Below, piece by piece: positions 52,524-62,700 of a stretch of DNA of 64,000 bases (its first letter is position 1; each line of letters starts with the position of its first letter). Made by a program: the position numbers and the translations under genes. The DNA lies in NCBI GenBank assembly GCA_002295925.1, contig DBGO01000002.1, positions 95,467 through 159,466 on the forward strand. Reading direction: 5' to 3'. Source of the stretch: Flavobacteriales bacterium UBA852. GTDB taxonomy: Bacteria; Bacteroidota; Bacteroidia; Flavobacteriales_E; Vicingaceae. The notes below the pieces were generated by a model. The model saw only the letters and a list, made by a program, of their open reading frames with translations, had not been told where the DNA came from and did no database searches.

Positions 52524-54155
52524 ATGGCAAACGGATTTTTTAATGTACCTATACCCAAAAACGAACCGGTAAAAAGCTATGCTCCGGGAAGTAAAGAAAA
52601 AGCCGAATTAAAAGCGGCATTGAAAGAATTAAAATCTAAAGAAATTGATGCGCCCATGTATATAGGCGGAAAAGAAATACGCACAGGCAATAAAATTGCC
52701 ATGCATCCGCCACATGAAATAAAACATACGTTGGGTTACTATCACCGTGGTGACAGAACTCATGTAAAACAAGCAATTGAGGCGGCTCTTGAAGCACGTA
52801 AAAAATGGGCTGAAACACCTTGGGAAGACCGCGCAGCAATTTTCTTAAAAGCTGCCGAATTATTAGCCGGACCTTATCGAGCAAAAATGAATGCTGCCAC
52901 AATGCTTTGCCAAAGTAAAAATGCTTATCAGGCAGAAATTGATGCAGCATGCGAATTGATTGACTTTTTCCGTTTTAATGTAAAATTCATGACGGATATA
53001 TATAAACAACAACCCGAATCGGCACCGGGAATATGGAACAGAATGGAACACCGCCCTTTAGAAGGATTTATTTTTGCCATTACTCCTTTTAACTTCACTT
53101 CTATTGCTGCCAACCTTTGCGCCGCACCGGCAATGATGGGTAATGTTGTGGTTTGGAAACCTGCCGACACGCAAATTTATTCGGCACAAGTGATTATGGA
53201 ATTATTTAAAGAAGCCGGCGTTCCGGATGGCGTAATAAACTTAATTTATACCGACGGTCCTGAAGCCGGCGATGTGGTTTTCAAGCATCCTGATTTTGCA
53301 GGTTTACATTTTACCGGTTCTACCAAAGTATTCCAACATTTGTGGAAAACCATCGGAGAAAATATCCATATGTATAAATCTTACCCAAGAATTGTTGGAG
53401 AAACTGGAGGTAAGGATTATATTGTAGCACATAAATCTGCCGATGCACAAGCATTAGCCACGGCTATAGTTAGAGGCGCCTTTGAATTCCAAGGTCAAAA
53501 ATGCTCTGCCGCATCACGGGCTTACATTCCTTCTAATTTATGGGATGAAGTGAAAGAAAAAGTTTTAGCCGATTTGGCTGAGATGAAAATGGGTTCGCCC
53601 GAAGATTTCACCAACTTTATCAATGCTGTAATTGACGAGCGTGCTTTTGACAAAATTGCCGATTATATCGATGGAGCCAAAAATACTCCCGGAGTAGAAA
53701 TAATTGCCGGTGGCAATTACGATAAATCCGAAGGATATTTTATCGAACCTACCATTATAAAAGCCGAAAATCCGATGTATCGCACTATGTGTGAAGAAAT
53801 TTTCGGGCCTGTATTAAGTGTGCATGTTTACGACGAAAATGATTGGGAGAAAATTTTGGATATTGTTGATCAAACTTCACCTTATGGCTTAACAGGGGCA
53901 ATTTTTGCTCAAGACCGCTATGCCATTGATTTTGCTACCCGACGATTGGTAAATACTGCCGGAAACTTCTACATTAACGATAAACCAACCGGAGCCGTTG
54001 TAGGGCAACAACCTTTTGGAGGTGCAAGAGCATCCGGAACGAATGACAAAGCCGGTGCCATGCAAAACTTATTGCGTTGGGTTTCGGCACGCACGATTAA
54101 AGAAACATTTGATCCGCCTAAAGATTATAAATATCCTTTTTTATTGGAAGAATAA
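52524..54155 (+). CDS. pruA: L-glutamate gamma-semialdehyde (1-pyrroline-5-carboxylate) dehydrogenase
   Basis: Second step of proline catabolism, oxidising glutamate semialdehyde to glutamate with NAD. 543 residues, the stand-alone RocA/PruA length (no proline dehydrogenase fused). Catalytic Cys327 in FQGQKCSAASRAY and general base Glu293 in VGETGGKDY. ITPFNFT, FTGSTKVF and the C-terminal GQQPFGGARASGTNDKAG are P5CDH signatures. Cytoplasmic. It lies 4 bp after a secreted protease, so peptide-derived proline use could be co-regulated. The partner proline dehydrogenase gene is not in the window. Followed by a strong terminator. Confidence 0.95.
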   Translation: MANGFFNVPIPKNEPVKSYAPGSKEKAELKAALKELKSKEIDAPMYIGGKEIRTGNKIAMHPPHEIKHTLGYYHRGDRTHVKQAIEAALEARKKWAETPWEDRAAIFLKAAELLAGPYRAKMNAATMLCQSKNAYQAEIDAACELIDFFRFNVKFMTDIYKQQPESAPGIWNRMEHRPLEGFIFAITPFNFTSIAANLCAAPAMMGNVVVWKPADTQIYSAQVIMELFKEAGVPDGVINLIYTDGPEAGDVVFKHPDFAGLHFTGSTKVFQHLWKTIGENIHMYKSYPRIVGETGGKDYIVAHKSADAQALATAIVRGAFEFQGQKCSAASRAYIPSNLWDEVKEKVLADLAEMKMGSPEDFTNFINAVIDERAFDKIADYIDGAKNTPGVEIIAGGNYDKSEGYFIEPTIIKAENPMYRTMCEEIFGPVLSVHVYDENDWEKILDIVDQTSPYGLTGAIFAQDRYAIDFATRRLVNTAGNFYINDKPTGAVVGQQPFGGARASGTNDKAGAMQNLLRWVSARTIKETFDPPKDYKYPFLLEE

Positions 54156-54178
54156 TTTAATATTAATTTCATATCTTT

Positions 54179-54208
54179 AAGGTTGTCAATATTGGCAACC
54201 TTTTTTAA
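54179..54208 (+). terminator. Intrinsic terminator of pruA
   Basis: Stem AAGGTTGTC (54179-54187) with GGCAACCTT (54194-54202, one G-U pair), 6-base loop AATATT, then a T-run. It ends the long co-directional run from 43020. Confidence 0.85.
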
Positions 54209-54219
54209 TTTTTACAGTT

Positions 54220-55656
54220 ATGAAAAAAATTACGCTTTTATTCTCAATTCTATTTTTTTGGGTGTCTCTTATCAAAATAGAGGCGCAAAACTTGGTTTCG
54301 GCTTCTTTATTGGGTACAAAAAACCAATCGCAAATTCAGTTTATTCTAAACGCTTATGGTTGGAGTACGTCAAATATGAATATCAATTCTGTAAAAGCAT
54401 ATAAAATTACATACAATACTTTGGATATAAACGGCAATACAACAGTTGCTTCCGGAGCCGTTTATATTCCACAAATAAATTGTGACTCGATGCCAATGGT
54501 TGCTTATTTGCACGGCACGGAGTTCAATAAAAACAATGTTCCTTCCACTTATGATTATCAAGGACAAGGATTATTATTCTCTGCTAATGGCTACATTACT
54601 GTAATGCCCGATTATTTGGGTTTGGGAAGTAATCCGGGTATTCACCCTTATTTACATTGGGAAACCGAAGCTTCGGCAACTGTTGATTTAATTCGTGCTG
54701 TACGCGAATTTTTAACCGACAGCTTACAAAAAACGGATAATAAGGAACTGTTTTTAGCAGGATACTCGCAAGGTGGACATTCGGCAATGGCTGTGCATAA
54801 ATATATTTCTGTGAATGCACTACAGCAAGAATTTAACGTTGTGGCATCTGCACCGATGTCGGGTCCGTATAGTTTGTCTTACGCACAGTTTAACTTAATT
54901 TTCGATGGTGATTCATCTTTTTATCACCCTGAATTTTTACCTTATGTATTAGCATCATTCAAAATGGCGTACAACAATTTATATACAAATTATGATGAAT
55001 ATTATGATGCACCTTACGACTCATTAATTGATGCCTATTTTACTGCCGGCACTTATTCCAATACTGCTTGGAATAATATGCTGCCCACAAATTATTATTA
55101 TTTTGTTCAAGATTCTGTTTTAAATAATGTTTTAAGCAATCCCAACCATCCTATTATGCAAGATTTACGATTGAACGATTTGCACAATTGGACACCAAAC
55201 GAACCGGTGAGAATGTTGTATTGCAGTATGGATTCCATGGTATCTCCTTTGAATTCAATAATAGCCGCAGATACAATGAATGCTTTAGGCAGCTCACAAG
55301 CCATTGCCAAGGAAATAAATGCTACCGGCACGCACGAAACTTGTTTCACTCCGGCTATGCGCTATGCTTTAAGTTGGTTTGACAGTTTGGCTACCAAGTG
55401 CCAACCAAACAGTATTCAATTTTTACCGGATACAAAACAAGCGGATTTTTACCCCAATCCGGCCAAAGACGAAATATTATTTACCTCATCAAAAATTCAT
55501 ACCATTCGGATATTTGATGCAACAGGCAGATTGGTATTGTCTGAAGAAATAAGAAATAATAATTTAAAACTCAACCTTATGCCCGGAATGTATATCATTA
55601 CAGGTGAAAATAATGAGAATGAATTGCTTTTTAGAAAACAACTGATTATCAAGTAA
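54220..55656 (+). CDS. Secreted lipase-like alpha/beta hydrolase with T9SS domain
   Basis: 478 residues. Signal peptide MKKITLLFSILFFWVSLIKI followed by EAQ. Alpha/beta hydrolase core with LHGTEF (oxyanion), VMPDYLGLG and nucleophile Ser183 in AGYSQGGHSAMA. These blocks, with YLGLGSN and HPYLHW, resemble the secretory lipase (LIP) family. A late CSMDSMVSPLNS may hold the acid and ATGTHETCF the His. The C-terminus (ADFYPNPAKDEILFTSSK) is a T9SS sorting domain. The last 8 bases overlap the convergent SpoIIE gene. Confidence 0.85.
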   Translation: MKKITLLFSILFFWVSLIKIEAQNLVSASLLGTKNQSQIQFILNAYGWSTSNMNINSVKAYKITYNTLDINGNTTVASGAVYIPQINCDSMPMVAYLHGTEFNKNNVPSTYDYQGQGLLFSANGYITVMPDYLGLGSNPGIHPYLHWETEASATVDLIRAVREFLTDSLQKTDNKELFLAGYSQGGHSAMAVHKYISVNALQQEFNVVASAPMSGPYSLSYAQFNLIFDGDSSFYHPEFLPYVLASFKMAYNNLYTNYDEYYDAPYDSLIDAYFTAGTYSNTAWNNMLPTNYYYFVQDSVLNNVLSNPNHPIMQDLRLNDLHNWTPNEPVRMLYCSMDSMVSPLNSIIAADTMNALGSSQAIAKEINATGTHETCFTPAMRYALSWFDSLATKCQPNSIQFLPDTKQADFYPNPAKDEILFTSSKIHTIRIFDATGRLVLSEEIRNNNLKLNLMPGMYIITGENNENELLFRKQLIIK

Positions 55657-57862
55657 TTTCAATTCCTATTAGAGTAATATCGTCGGTTTGCTCGTAATTT
55701 TTCATCCAATCGGAAAGGAATTTCTCTAATTCTTTTTCTTGTTCAATTAAGGGTTTATCTGCAGTTGAATGAAGTAAATTCTTAAAAGGTTTATATTTTA
55801 GCTTTTTGCCTTTTTCACCACCAAATTGGTCGGCAAAACCATCGGAGAACAAATATATTCTGTCCTTTGGTTTTAAGGTAACTTTATGTTCGGTAAAAGC
55901 TACCATTTGGCGGATGTAACCAATGGATTGTCTATCTGCTTTTAGTTCATATAAAGTTTTAGAAGAATTTTCGAAGGTAAGCACACTGTCTGCTTTTATT
56001 GTACTTTGATTATCTGAAATGATATAAATGGAATTAAATGCACCGGCAAATGTTAAGGTGTATTTACGTTCTTCAACCGGTAGGTTGTGATTAAATTCCA
56101 ATAAGCAATAACTCATATCCATTCCGTCACGCAGGGCTTTCGCATCTCCTTTTTGTTTTAGGTTTTCAATTATTTTTTTACGCAAAGTATTTAATACGTT
56201 AGCCGGGCTTTTCGTTTGGGGAGAAACTAATTCATTCAAATAAGAAATACCGAGTAAACTCATAAATGCTCCGGGAACACCGTGTCCGGTACAGTCTGCA
56301 ACAGCAATATGAATAGATGCATTTCCATACTCATCTTCGAACGATTTACTCCAATAAAAATCGCCACTGACAATGTCTTTGGGTTTAAACAACACAAAAT
56401 GGTCGGGGAAATATATGTTTACTTCATTCCGGTTAATTACGGCATCTTGTATGCGTTTGGCATAATTTATACTGTCGGTAATTTCGGTGTTTTTTTGTTC
56501 TACAATGAGTTTTTGTTTTTTGATAAGCTTGTTGGCTTGTTTTGTTTTTGAAAAGGAATAAACAATTAACGCAATGATAATCACCAGCAATATTACACCA
56601 ATGAAAAGTGCTCTTTTGGTCGTTTTTTCGTTTTCTAATTCGGCTTGTTTCTTTTCTAATGTTAATTGTTGCAGAGCTTTTTCTTTTGCAATAGCCAAAC
56701 TGTCGGCTAAACGTTTGCGTTGATATTCAAAAGACAATTGCTTTTTTATGGTATTTTCTCGCAATTCTTCATTAAACAAACTGTCTCGATAAGCAATATA
56801 TTCTTGGTAAAATTGATATGATTTTTTATAATCTTTTAATTGATTGTAAATTCTGGATAAAACCAAAGCAGATTCTTTTTTCAAATCGGGATAATTCAGT
56901 TTGTCTGCATTAATTTTGGCTTTTTTGGCATAGTTAAGTGCTTGATTCAAATCACCTTTGTAATACAACACATTTGCCATTCTGACCAATGCATTGGTAT
57001 AGCTTTCTTTATTTTTCAGTTCTTCGGAAAGCACAAGTGCTTGTTCAAATTGTTGCTGTGCTTTATCATATTCTTTTTTGTTGATATACACATCGCCCAA
57101 GTCCATTAATGTAGGTGGAAGCAGATTTTGCAGCGAATGCTTTAGTTTAAGAGCTTTACTCTGTAATAAAATTTCTTCCGCTTTATCAAAATCCTTTGTT
57201 TTAAGGTAGGCATGACCTAAATTGTGTAAAATAACCGACAAGTTTCTTTCATTATCGGTTTTAGATAATAATTCCACACTTTTCTTAAAATACTCGATTG
57301 CTTTTTTGTATTCTTTTTGGTTTAAATAAATCGTTGCCACATTGTTGTAAGCTAAGGCAATATCGGCATCATTGGAGTATTGTTCTTTAATTTTCAGGCT
57401 TTTGAGGTAGTAATCCAAAGCCAAATAAATGTCGCCTTTTCGGTGGGCAACGAACCCCAAATTATTATAAATCTCAGCCATATGTTGCACATTGTCTTGT
57501 TTTTTGGCAATAGCCAAACATTTTTCAAAATACATCAATGAAGAATCTAATCCGCCTGTTACAGCATAATAATAGCCCAAATCATTATATACTTTTTGTG
57601 TATAATTCAAATAAACATTCTTTTCCGCCGAATCGGATAACGAAGGAAATTTTTTGTTTAACGTTGAATTTAAAGAGTATAAAATTGATAGTGCCGAATC
57701 AGGATTTACATCGAGCATATGCTCGGCAAATTGAATAGTGTACGATATTTTTTGCGTATCGGTTTTGGCTTGTTTTATCAACATAGCCAACGAATCGGTT
57801 GTCGAAGCTTGCACACGTAGCAAAGACAACAATAATATACAAGCAATAAAATACGATTTCAC
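55649..57862 (-). CDS. TPR - transmembrane - SpoIIE (PP2C-type) phosphatase sensor
   Basis: 737 residues. Signal-like N-terminus, about nine TPR units (to ~370; YYAVTGGLDSSLMYFEKCLA, NNLGFVAHRKGDIYLALDYY), a coiled coil, one membrane helix (about 415-436, IGVILLVIIIALIVYSF), then a cytoplasmic SpoIIE/RsbU phosphatase. Metal-binding acids are in KDIVSGDFYW, VADCTGHGVPGAFMSLL, LFSDGFADQFGG and QTDDITLIGI. It probably senses periplasmic signals and dephosphorylates an anti-sigma-antagonist-type partner, none of which is adjacent. The start is GTG at 57862. A TATATTTG box lies 20 bases upstream. Confidence 0.85.
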   Translation of the reverse strand: MKSYFIACILLLSLLRVQASTTDSLAMLIKQAKTDTQKISYTIQFAEHMLDVNPDSALSILYSLNSTLNKKFPSLSDSAEKNVYLNYTQKVYNDLGYYYAVTGGLDSSLMYFEKCLAIAKKQDNVQHMAEIYNNLGFVAHRKGDIYLALDYYLKSLKIKEQYSNDADIALAYNNVATIYLNQKEYKKAIEYFKKSVELLSKTDNERNLSVILHNLGHAYLKTKDFDKAEEILLQSKALKLKHSLQNLLPPTLMDLGDVYINKKEYDKAQQQFEQALVLSEELKNKESYTNALVRMANVLYYKGDLNQALNYAKKAKINADKLNYPDLKKESALVLSRIYNQLKDYKKSYQFYQEYIAYRDSLFNEELRENTIKKQLSFEYQRKRLADSLAIAKEKALQQLTLEKKQAELENEKTTKRALFIGVILLVIIIALIVYSFSKTKQANKLIKKQKLIVEQKNTEITDSINYAKRIQDAVINRNEVNIYFPDHFVLFKPKDIVSGDFYWSKSFEDEYGNASIHIAVADCTGHGVPGAFMSLLGISYLNELVSPQTKSPANVLNTLRKKIIENLKQKGDAKALRDGMDMSYCLLEFNHNLPVEERKYTLTFAGAFNSIYIISDNQSTIKADSVLTFENSSKTLYELKADRQSIGYIRQMVAFTEHKVTLKPKDRIYLFSDGFADQFGGEKGKKLKYKPFKNLLHSTADKPLIEQEKELEKFLSDWMKNYEQTDDITLIGIEIT

Positions 57863-57882
57863 TACATAAGTTTAATACTGAA

Positions 57883-57890
57883 CAAATATA
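57883..57890 (-). promoter_or_regulatory. -7 box for the TPR-SpoIIE gene
   Basis: TATATTTG on the minus strand, exact TAnnTTTG, about 20 bases before the GTG start. No clear -33 element. Confidence 0.45.
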
Positions 57891-57924
57891 GCGAATTTAT
57901 GCCGGTGATTATAGGTAAAAAGAC

Positions 57925-58329
57925 TTAGTTGTTATGAATTTCGGCTAATTTATGAGCAAGCATATTTAAAAAGTTAGTCATTGGTTTTTCTACCATCATT
58001 TTCATAAACGGATTAATTTTACCGTCAAATGTTAAATATGCTTCGCAAGTATTATCCCCGGCGGGTTTTACGTGAATATTCATTTCAAAATTAAAGGGCA
58101 CTTTACCAAACGATTCTATTTTAATTTCCTCCGGACGATTACGTTCAACAGTTTTTAAACCGATTTTTGCCATTCCTTTTATTGTAAACTCGCACGTATC
58201 GGCAGTCGTATTCACTTTTTCAATTTTGTCGTTTTGCAATAATTGCTCAAAATTGTTCATATCGGCCAAATAATCAAATATTTCTTCTGCCGGTTTATTC
58301 ACGGTAACTTTATCGGTTTCTATATGCAT
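57925..58329 (-). CDS. SRPBCC/START-like domain protein
   Basis: 134 residues of the polyketide-cyclase/START-like fold. KVTVNKPAEEIFDYLADMNN is the family's N-terminal strand-helix, and the C-terminal helix is NFLNMLAHKLAEI. Cytoplasmic, probably binding a hydrophobic ligand. 17 bp after pyrE and co-transcribed with it, but no functional link is evident. Confidence 0.8.
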   Translation of the reverse strand: MHIETDKVTVNKPAEEIFDYLADMNNFEQLLQNDKIEKVNTTADTCEFTIKGMAKIGLKTVERNRPEEIKIESFGKVPFNFEMNIHVKPAGDNTCEAYLTFDGKINPFMKMMVEKPMTNFLNMLAHKLAEIHNN

Positions 58330-58346
58330 CTTCTTTCTTTTTTAAA

Positions 58347-58988
58347 TTAAGGATTCCACTTGTCCGGAGCTTGACGCCAAGCTTTAAGTATTTCCACATC
58401 TTTTTCGGCAATGTAATTATTTTTTAATGCCGTATTGATAAGGTAATTGTAATCACTTAAAACGACTAATGGACATTTGTGTTTTTCAAAATTTTCTTTT
58501 GCAATATCAAAATCATACGAAAATATTGCCACCATTCCTACCACAGTACATCCCTTTTCGCATAGAGCTTCGACAGCTTTTAAACTGCTTCCTCCGGTAG
58601 AAACTAAATCTTCAACTACCACTACGCGTTGCCCCTCTTCCACTACACCTTCAACCATATTTTGCAAGCCATGCCCCTTTGCCGATGAACGCACATAGGC
58701 AAAAGGCAAGTTTAATTCTTGCGCCACCAAAACACCTTGTGCAATTCCTCCCGTAGCTACTCCAACAATTACATCGGGTTGCGGAAATTTCTCTTGAATA
58801 GCGGCACTTAACTGTTGACGAATAAAGGTTCGTACCGGCGGATACGACAATGTTTTGCGATTATCACAATAAATTGGCGATTTCCAACCCGAAGCCCAAA
58901 CAAAAGGTTTTGAAGGTTGTAGCTTAATTGCTTTGATTTGAAGTAAAAATTCAGCAACTTTGTCGGCAATATTTTCATTATAAATCAT
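58347..58988 (-). CDS. pyrE: Orotate phosphoribosyltransferase
   Basis: Pyrimidine biosynthesis enzyme making OMP from orotate and PRPP. 213 residues from the ATG at 58988. The frame runs 74 codons further upstream, but that part is antisense to the Nudix gene and not protein-like. PRPP loop VVVVEDLVSTGGSS (about 121-134), FVWASGWKSPIYCDNR (orotate side) and VRSSAKGHGLQN (flexible loop) are all present. The start lies 7 bp from the divergent Nudix start. Confidence 0.95.
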   Translation of the reverse strand: MIYNENIADKVAEFLLQIKAIKLQPSKPFVWASGWKSPIYCDNRKTLSYPPVRTFIRQQLSAAIQEKFPQPDVIVGVATGGIAQGVLVAQELNLPFAYVRSSAKGHGLQNMVEGVVEEGQRVVVVEDLVSTGGSSLKAVEALCEKGCTVVGMVAIFSYDFDIAKENFEKHKCPLVVLSDYNYLINTALKNNYIAEKDVEILKAWRQAPDKWNP

Positions 58989-58992
58989 AGGG

Positions 58993-59000
58993 CAAATGTA
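58993..59000 (-). promoter_or_regulatory. -7 box for pyrE overlapping the Nudix start codon
   Basis: TACATTTG on the minus strand, exact TAnnTTTG, only 4 bases before the pyrE ATG. It would give a leaderless or nearly leaderless pyrE mRNA. The Nudix ATG (58996-58998) lies inside the box. No clean -33 element. Confidence 0.4.
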
Positions 59001-59613
59001 TAAAGTTTTTATCAATGATAAGACGCTTATCATAACAGATAAGCCGGAAAAAGAAAAAAGTACGAAAACCCACATCGTAAAAGAATATACGTGGGATAAG
59101 GATATTGATTTGATTTTAAATGAATTAGAAACTAAAAAAACAATTAAAAGTGCCGAGCTGGTTGGTGAAAAAGAAGATAAATTGTGGAAAACTTTTGAGA
59201 AAAAATTCACCGTTATTGAGGCTGCCGGCGGATTAGTTTATAATGATGAAGGTAAGTTTTTGTTTATTTTCCGTAACGGAAAATGGGATTTACCCAAAGG
59301 AAAAATTGAGCCCGGCGAACCAACCGATGTAACCGCCAAAAGAGAAATAAAAGAAGAAACAGGCGTTGAGGAGCTCAAACTGCGTGGCTTTTTGCCCGAA
59401 TCATACCATATGTATAAAGACGATAACGGTAAATGGATTTTAAAAATCAATTATTGGTTCAAATTTTTGGGCAAAGCCGAAAAATTAACACCTCAAAAAG
59501 AAGAAGGCATTGAAAAAGCAGAATGGCTTACGAAAAAAGAAGTGAAAGAAATGGCTCTAAAAAACACCTACCCTTCATTAATTCCGGTTATTAAAGAAGG
59601 AATTGAAGAATAA
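58996..59613 (+). CDS. Nudix hydrolase
   Basis: 205 residues. The Nudix box GX5EX7REUXEEXGU is complete, from Gly102 (GKIEPGE) through REIKEETGV (116-124). WDLPKGKIEPGE before it is typical of NUDIX proteins acting on nucleoside diphosphate derivatives or Ap4A. An N-terminal extension of about 70 residues precedes the fold. Substrate unknown. Divergent from pyrE with 7 bp between start codons. Followed by a strong terminator. Confidence 0.9.
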   Translation: MYKVFINDKTLIITDKPEKEKSTKTHIVKEYTWDKDIDLILNELETKKTIKSAELVGEKEDKLWKTFEKKFTVIEAAGGLVYNDEGKFLFIFRNGKWDLPKGKIEPGEPTDVTAKREIKEETGVEELKLRGFLPESYHMYKDDNGKWILKINYWFKFLGKAEKLTPQKEEGIEKAEWLTKKEVKEMALKNTYPSLIPVIKEGIEE

Positions 59614-59635
59614 ACCATTACCGGTTTGAAATTTG

Positions 59636-59664
59636 GCGCAAGAGATTATTCTTGCGCTTTTTTG
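59636..59664 (+). terminator. Intrinsic terminator of the Nudix gene
   Basis: Stem GCGCAAGA (59636-59643) with TCTTGCGC (59650-59657), 6-base loop, followed by a T-run. Confidence 0.85.
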
Positions 59665-59721
59665 TTTATTCACCCGTAAAATATTTATTTTTATCTTTTA
59701 ATTAAAAATATTTTTCATCTT

Positions 59722-62700
59722 ATGAAAAAAATAACAATCATATTATCGCTGTTATTTTTTAGCATTGGCTCACTCTTTGCTCAGTTACAATCGGCTTATT
59801 TTCAGCAAGAAGTAAACTATAAAATAGATGTCCGGTTGGATGATACCCTCCATTTTTTGCACGGACACGAAACCATTGAATACAAAAATAATTCGCACGA
59901 AACCATCAATTACATCTACTTTCATTTGTGGCCAAATGCTTACAAAAACTACCATACTGCCTTAGCCAAACAATTATTGGAAAATAAAAATTCGTCATTA
60001 TTCACTGCCAACGAAAACGACTTGGGTTACATCGACAGTTTGGCATTTAAAAGCAACGGAAAATTACTGGAATGGGAAAATTATTTGGATTACGAAGATG
60101 TTATTATTCTTTATTTAAACGAACCACTTTTCCCGGGCGAAAGCGTAACTATCAGCACGCCGTTTAGAGTAAAAATTCCTTCCGGAAAAATATCAAGACT
60201 TGGGCATATTGGCCAATCGTATCAAATTACGCAATGGTATCCTAAACCCGCAGTATTTGACCGTTCCGGTTGGCATCCGATGCCTTATCTTAATCAAGGT
60301 GAATTTTATTCGGAATATGGTTCGTTTGATGTGAAAATTACGTTGCCAAAAAATTATGTTGTAGGTGCCACAGGTGATTTGGTTAACGGTGAAGAAGAAT
60401 TGGCTTGGTTGAACAAAAAAGTGGAAGAAACAAAAGCTATAACTGCTTTCAATACCGAAAATCCGTGGATTTTCCCAAAATCGGATACCGTTTACAAAAC
60501 GCTGCATTATCATCAAGAAAAAGTGCACGATTTTGCCTGGTTTGCCGATAAGCGCTACCATGTTTTAAAAGGCGAAGTTACCTTGCCGCACACCAAACGC
60601 AAAGTTACCACATGGGCTATGTTTACCGATATTGAACCCGAACTGTGGATGAATGCCATTGAATACATCAACGATGCCGCTTATTATTATTCGCTGTGGA
60701 ATGGCGATTATCCATACAATCAAATTACGGCAGTTGACGGTTCTATCAGTGCCGGTGGCGGAATGGAATACCCAAATGTTACGGTTATCGGTTCTACCGG
60801 AAATAAATTTATGTTTGAAGAAACCGTTATACACGAAGTCGGTCACAATTGGTTTTACGGCATTTTAGGTTCCAACGAGCGCGATCACCCTTGGATGGAT
60901 GAAGGATTAAATTCATTTAACGAAAATCGATATATCGAAACCAAATATCCAAATGCCAAATTTTATGAAATGCTTGGTTTACCAAAAAAAATAGCCGATT
61001 TTTTTGATTTGGCACATTACAAGCATAAATACTATTATTATATCAGTTATTTGCTTCCGGCTTCGCTAAATATTGACCAACCCATAGAAGAAAAAAGCCA
61101 AAACTACACTTCGCTTAATTACGGTGCTATTGTTTATTCAAAATCGGCATTGGTATTCGATTATCTGAAAGCTTATCTTGGCGATTCATTGTTTGACCAT
61201 TGCATGCAAACTTATTTTGAAAAATGGAAATTTAAACATCCCTTACCAAAAGATTTACGCGAGATTTTCGAGAAAGAAACTCAACAAGATTTAAGCTGGT
61301 TTTTTGATGATATTCTTAAAACAACCGGAAAAATTGATTTAAAAATCATAAAAACTAAACCCGACACGGCAAATCCAAACAATATTTTGGTAAAAGTCAA
61401 AAACAAAGGCGATATTAAAGGCATTCCGTTTTCGGTATCGGCTGTAAAAAATGATTCTGTTGTGGCAACCCGTTGGTATATGCCCAATGACGAACAAGTT
61501 TATTTTTCATTTCCAAATGTTGATTATGACAAACTCGAAATTGATGCCACAGATGAAATTCCCGAAATAAAACAAAACAACAATCAACTCAATGCAAAAG
61601 GTTTGTTTAAGAAAACCGAACCTTTAAAACTTCAATTTTTATTCAGTCTGCAAAACAAAAACAAAACCCAACTGTTTTTCACACCTTTATTAGGTTGGAA
61701 TAATTATGATAAATTTATGCCCGGAATAGCATTTTACAATGCCTCCATTCCGTTTAAAAAATTCGAATACATTGTATCGCCCATGTATGGAACAGGTTCG
61801 GGAAAATTAAACGGTTACGCCAATTTTTATTACCATTATTACCCAAAATCTCTTTTTCACGAAATTGAATTGGGAATTAAAAATGCAAAATTCACCTATG
61901 GTAACAATCCGGTTACAACATCTTATATAAAAAATGCACCTTTTGTTCGATTGCACTTCAAAAAAAGTTATCCGCGCTCGCATTCAAAAGCCTATTTACA
62001 ATACCGTTTTATTAACATAAACGAAGAACAACCTGTATTTTTCACTCTGCAAAATAACGATGGTTCATCCACATCGTTTTATGATAAAAACACCATCAAT
62101 TATCAAATTAATGAATTGGGTATTTATTTAAAAAACAACGACTTACTATCACCCTACTCGGCTTCGGCTGTATTTCAATACAATCCTGACTTTTTACGAT
62201 TGAATGCCACCGCTAATTTTAAATTTGCTTATCGCAAACCGGGCAACGGTTTAAATATTCGCTTTTTTGTGGGAACTTTTATTTTTAACAATAATGCCAA
62301 TCCGCGATTTAATTTCGGATTGGCCGGAAATACGGATTATACTTACGACTTGGTTTACCTTGGCAGAACGGAAACATCAGGCATTCTCAATCAACAATTT
62401 TATGTAAACGACGGTGGCTTTAAAAACCCTGTGAGTGTTGCCGGCGGAAATAAATGGCTTACAGCGCTAAACATAGAATCCTCCACACCAATAAAATTGA
62501 TAGGACTTTATGGCGATGTGGGTTTGGTGGCAAACGAAATCAGAAATAACGACGGCGATTTGGTTGACGATGTATCCAGTCCGGTTTACGATGCAGGAGT
62601 ATCGTTAAATCTTATTCCTAAAATGTTTCAGATTTACTTCCCTGTGATTATTTCTTCAGACTTAAATCAACTTAGTTATGCCGAAAAAATACGTTTTACT

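Noticed and set aside
58989..59210. N-terminal extension of pyrE by 74 codons
   Set aside because: It runs antisense through the Nudix gene, is hydrophobic and unlike any OPRTase N-terminus. ATG 58988 gives the standard start.
3000..62000. Many antisense reading frames opposite large genes (for example within ald, the TPR gene and icmF)
   Set aside because: They are compositional shadows: no family motifs, poor starts, and fully inside well-supported genes.
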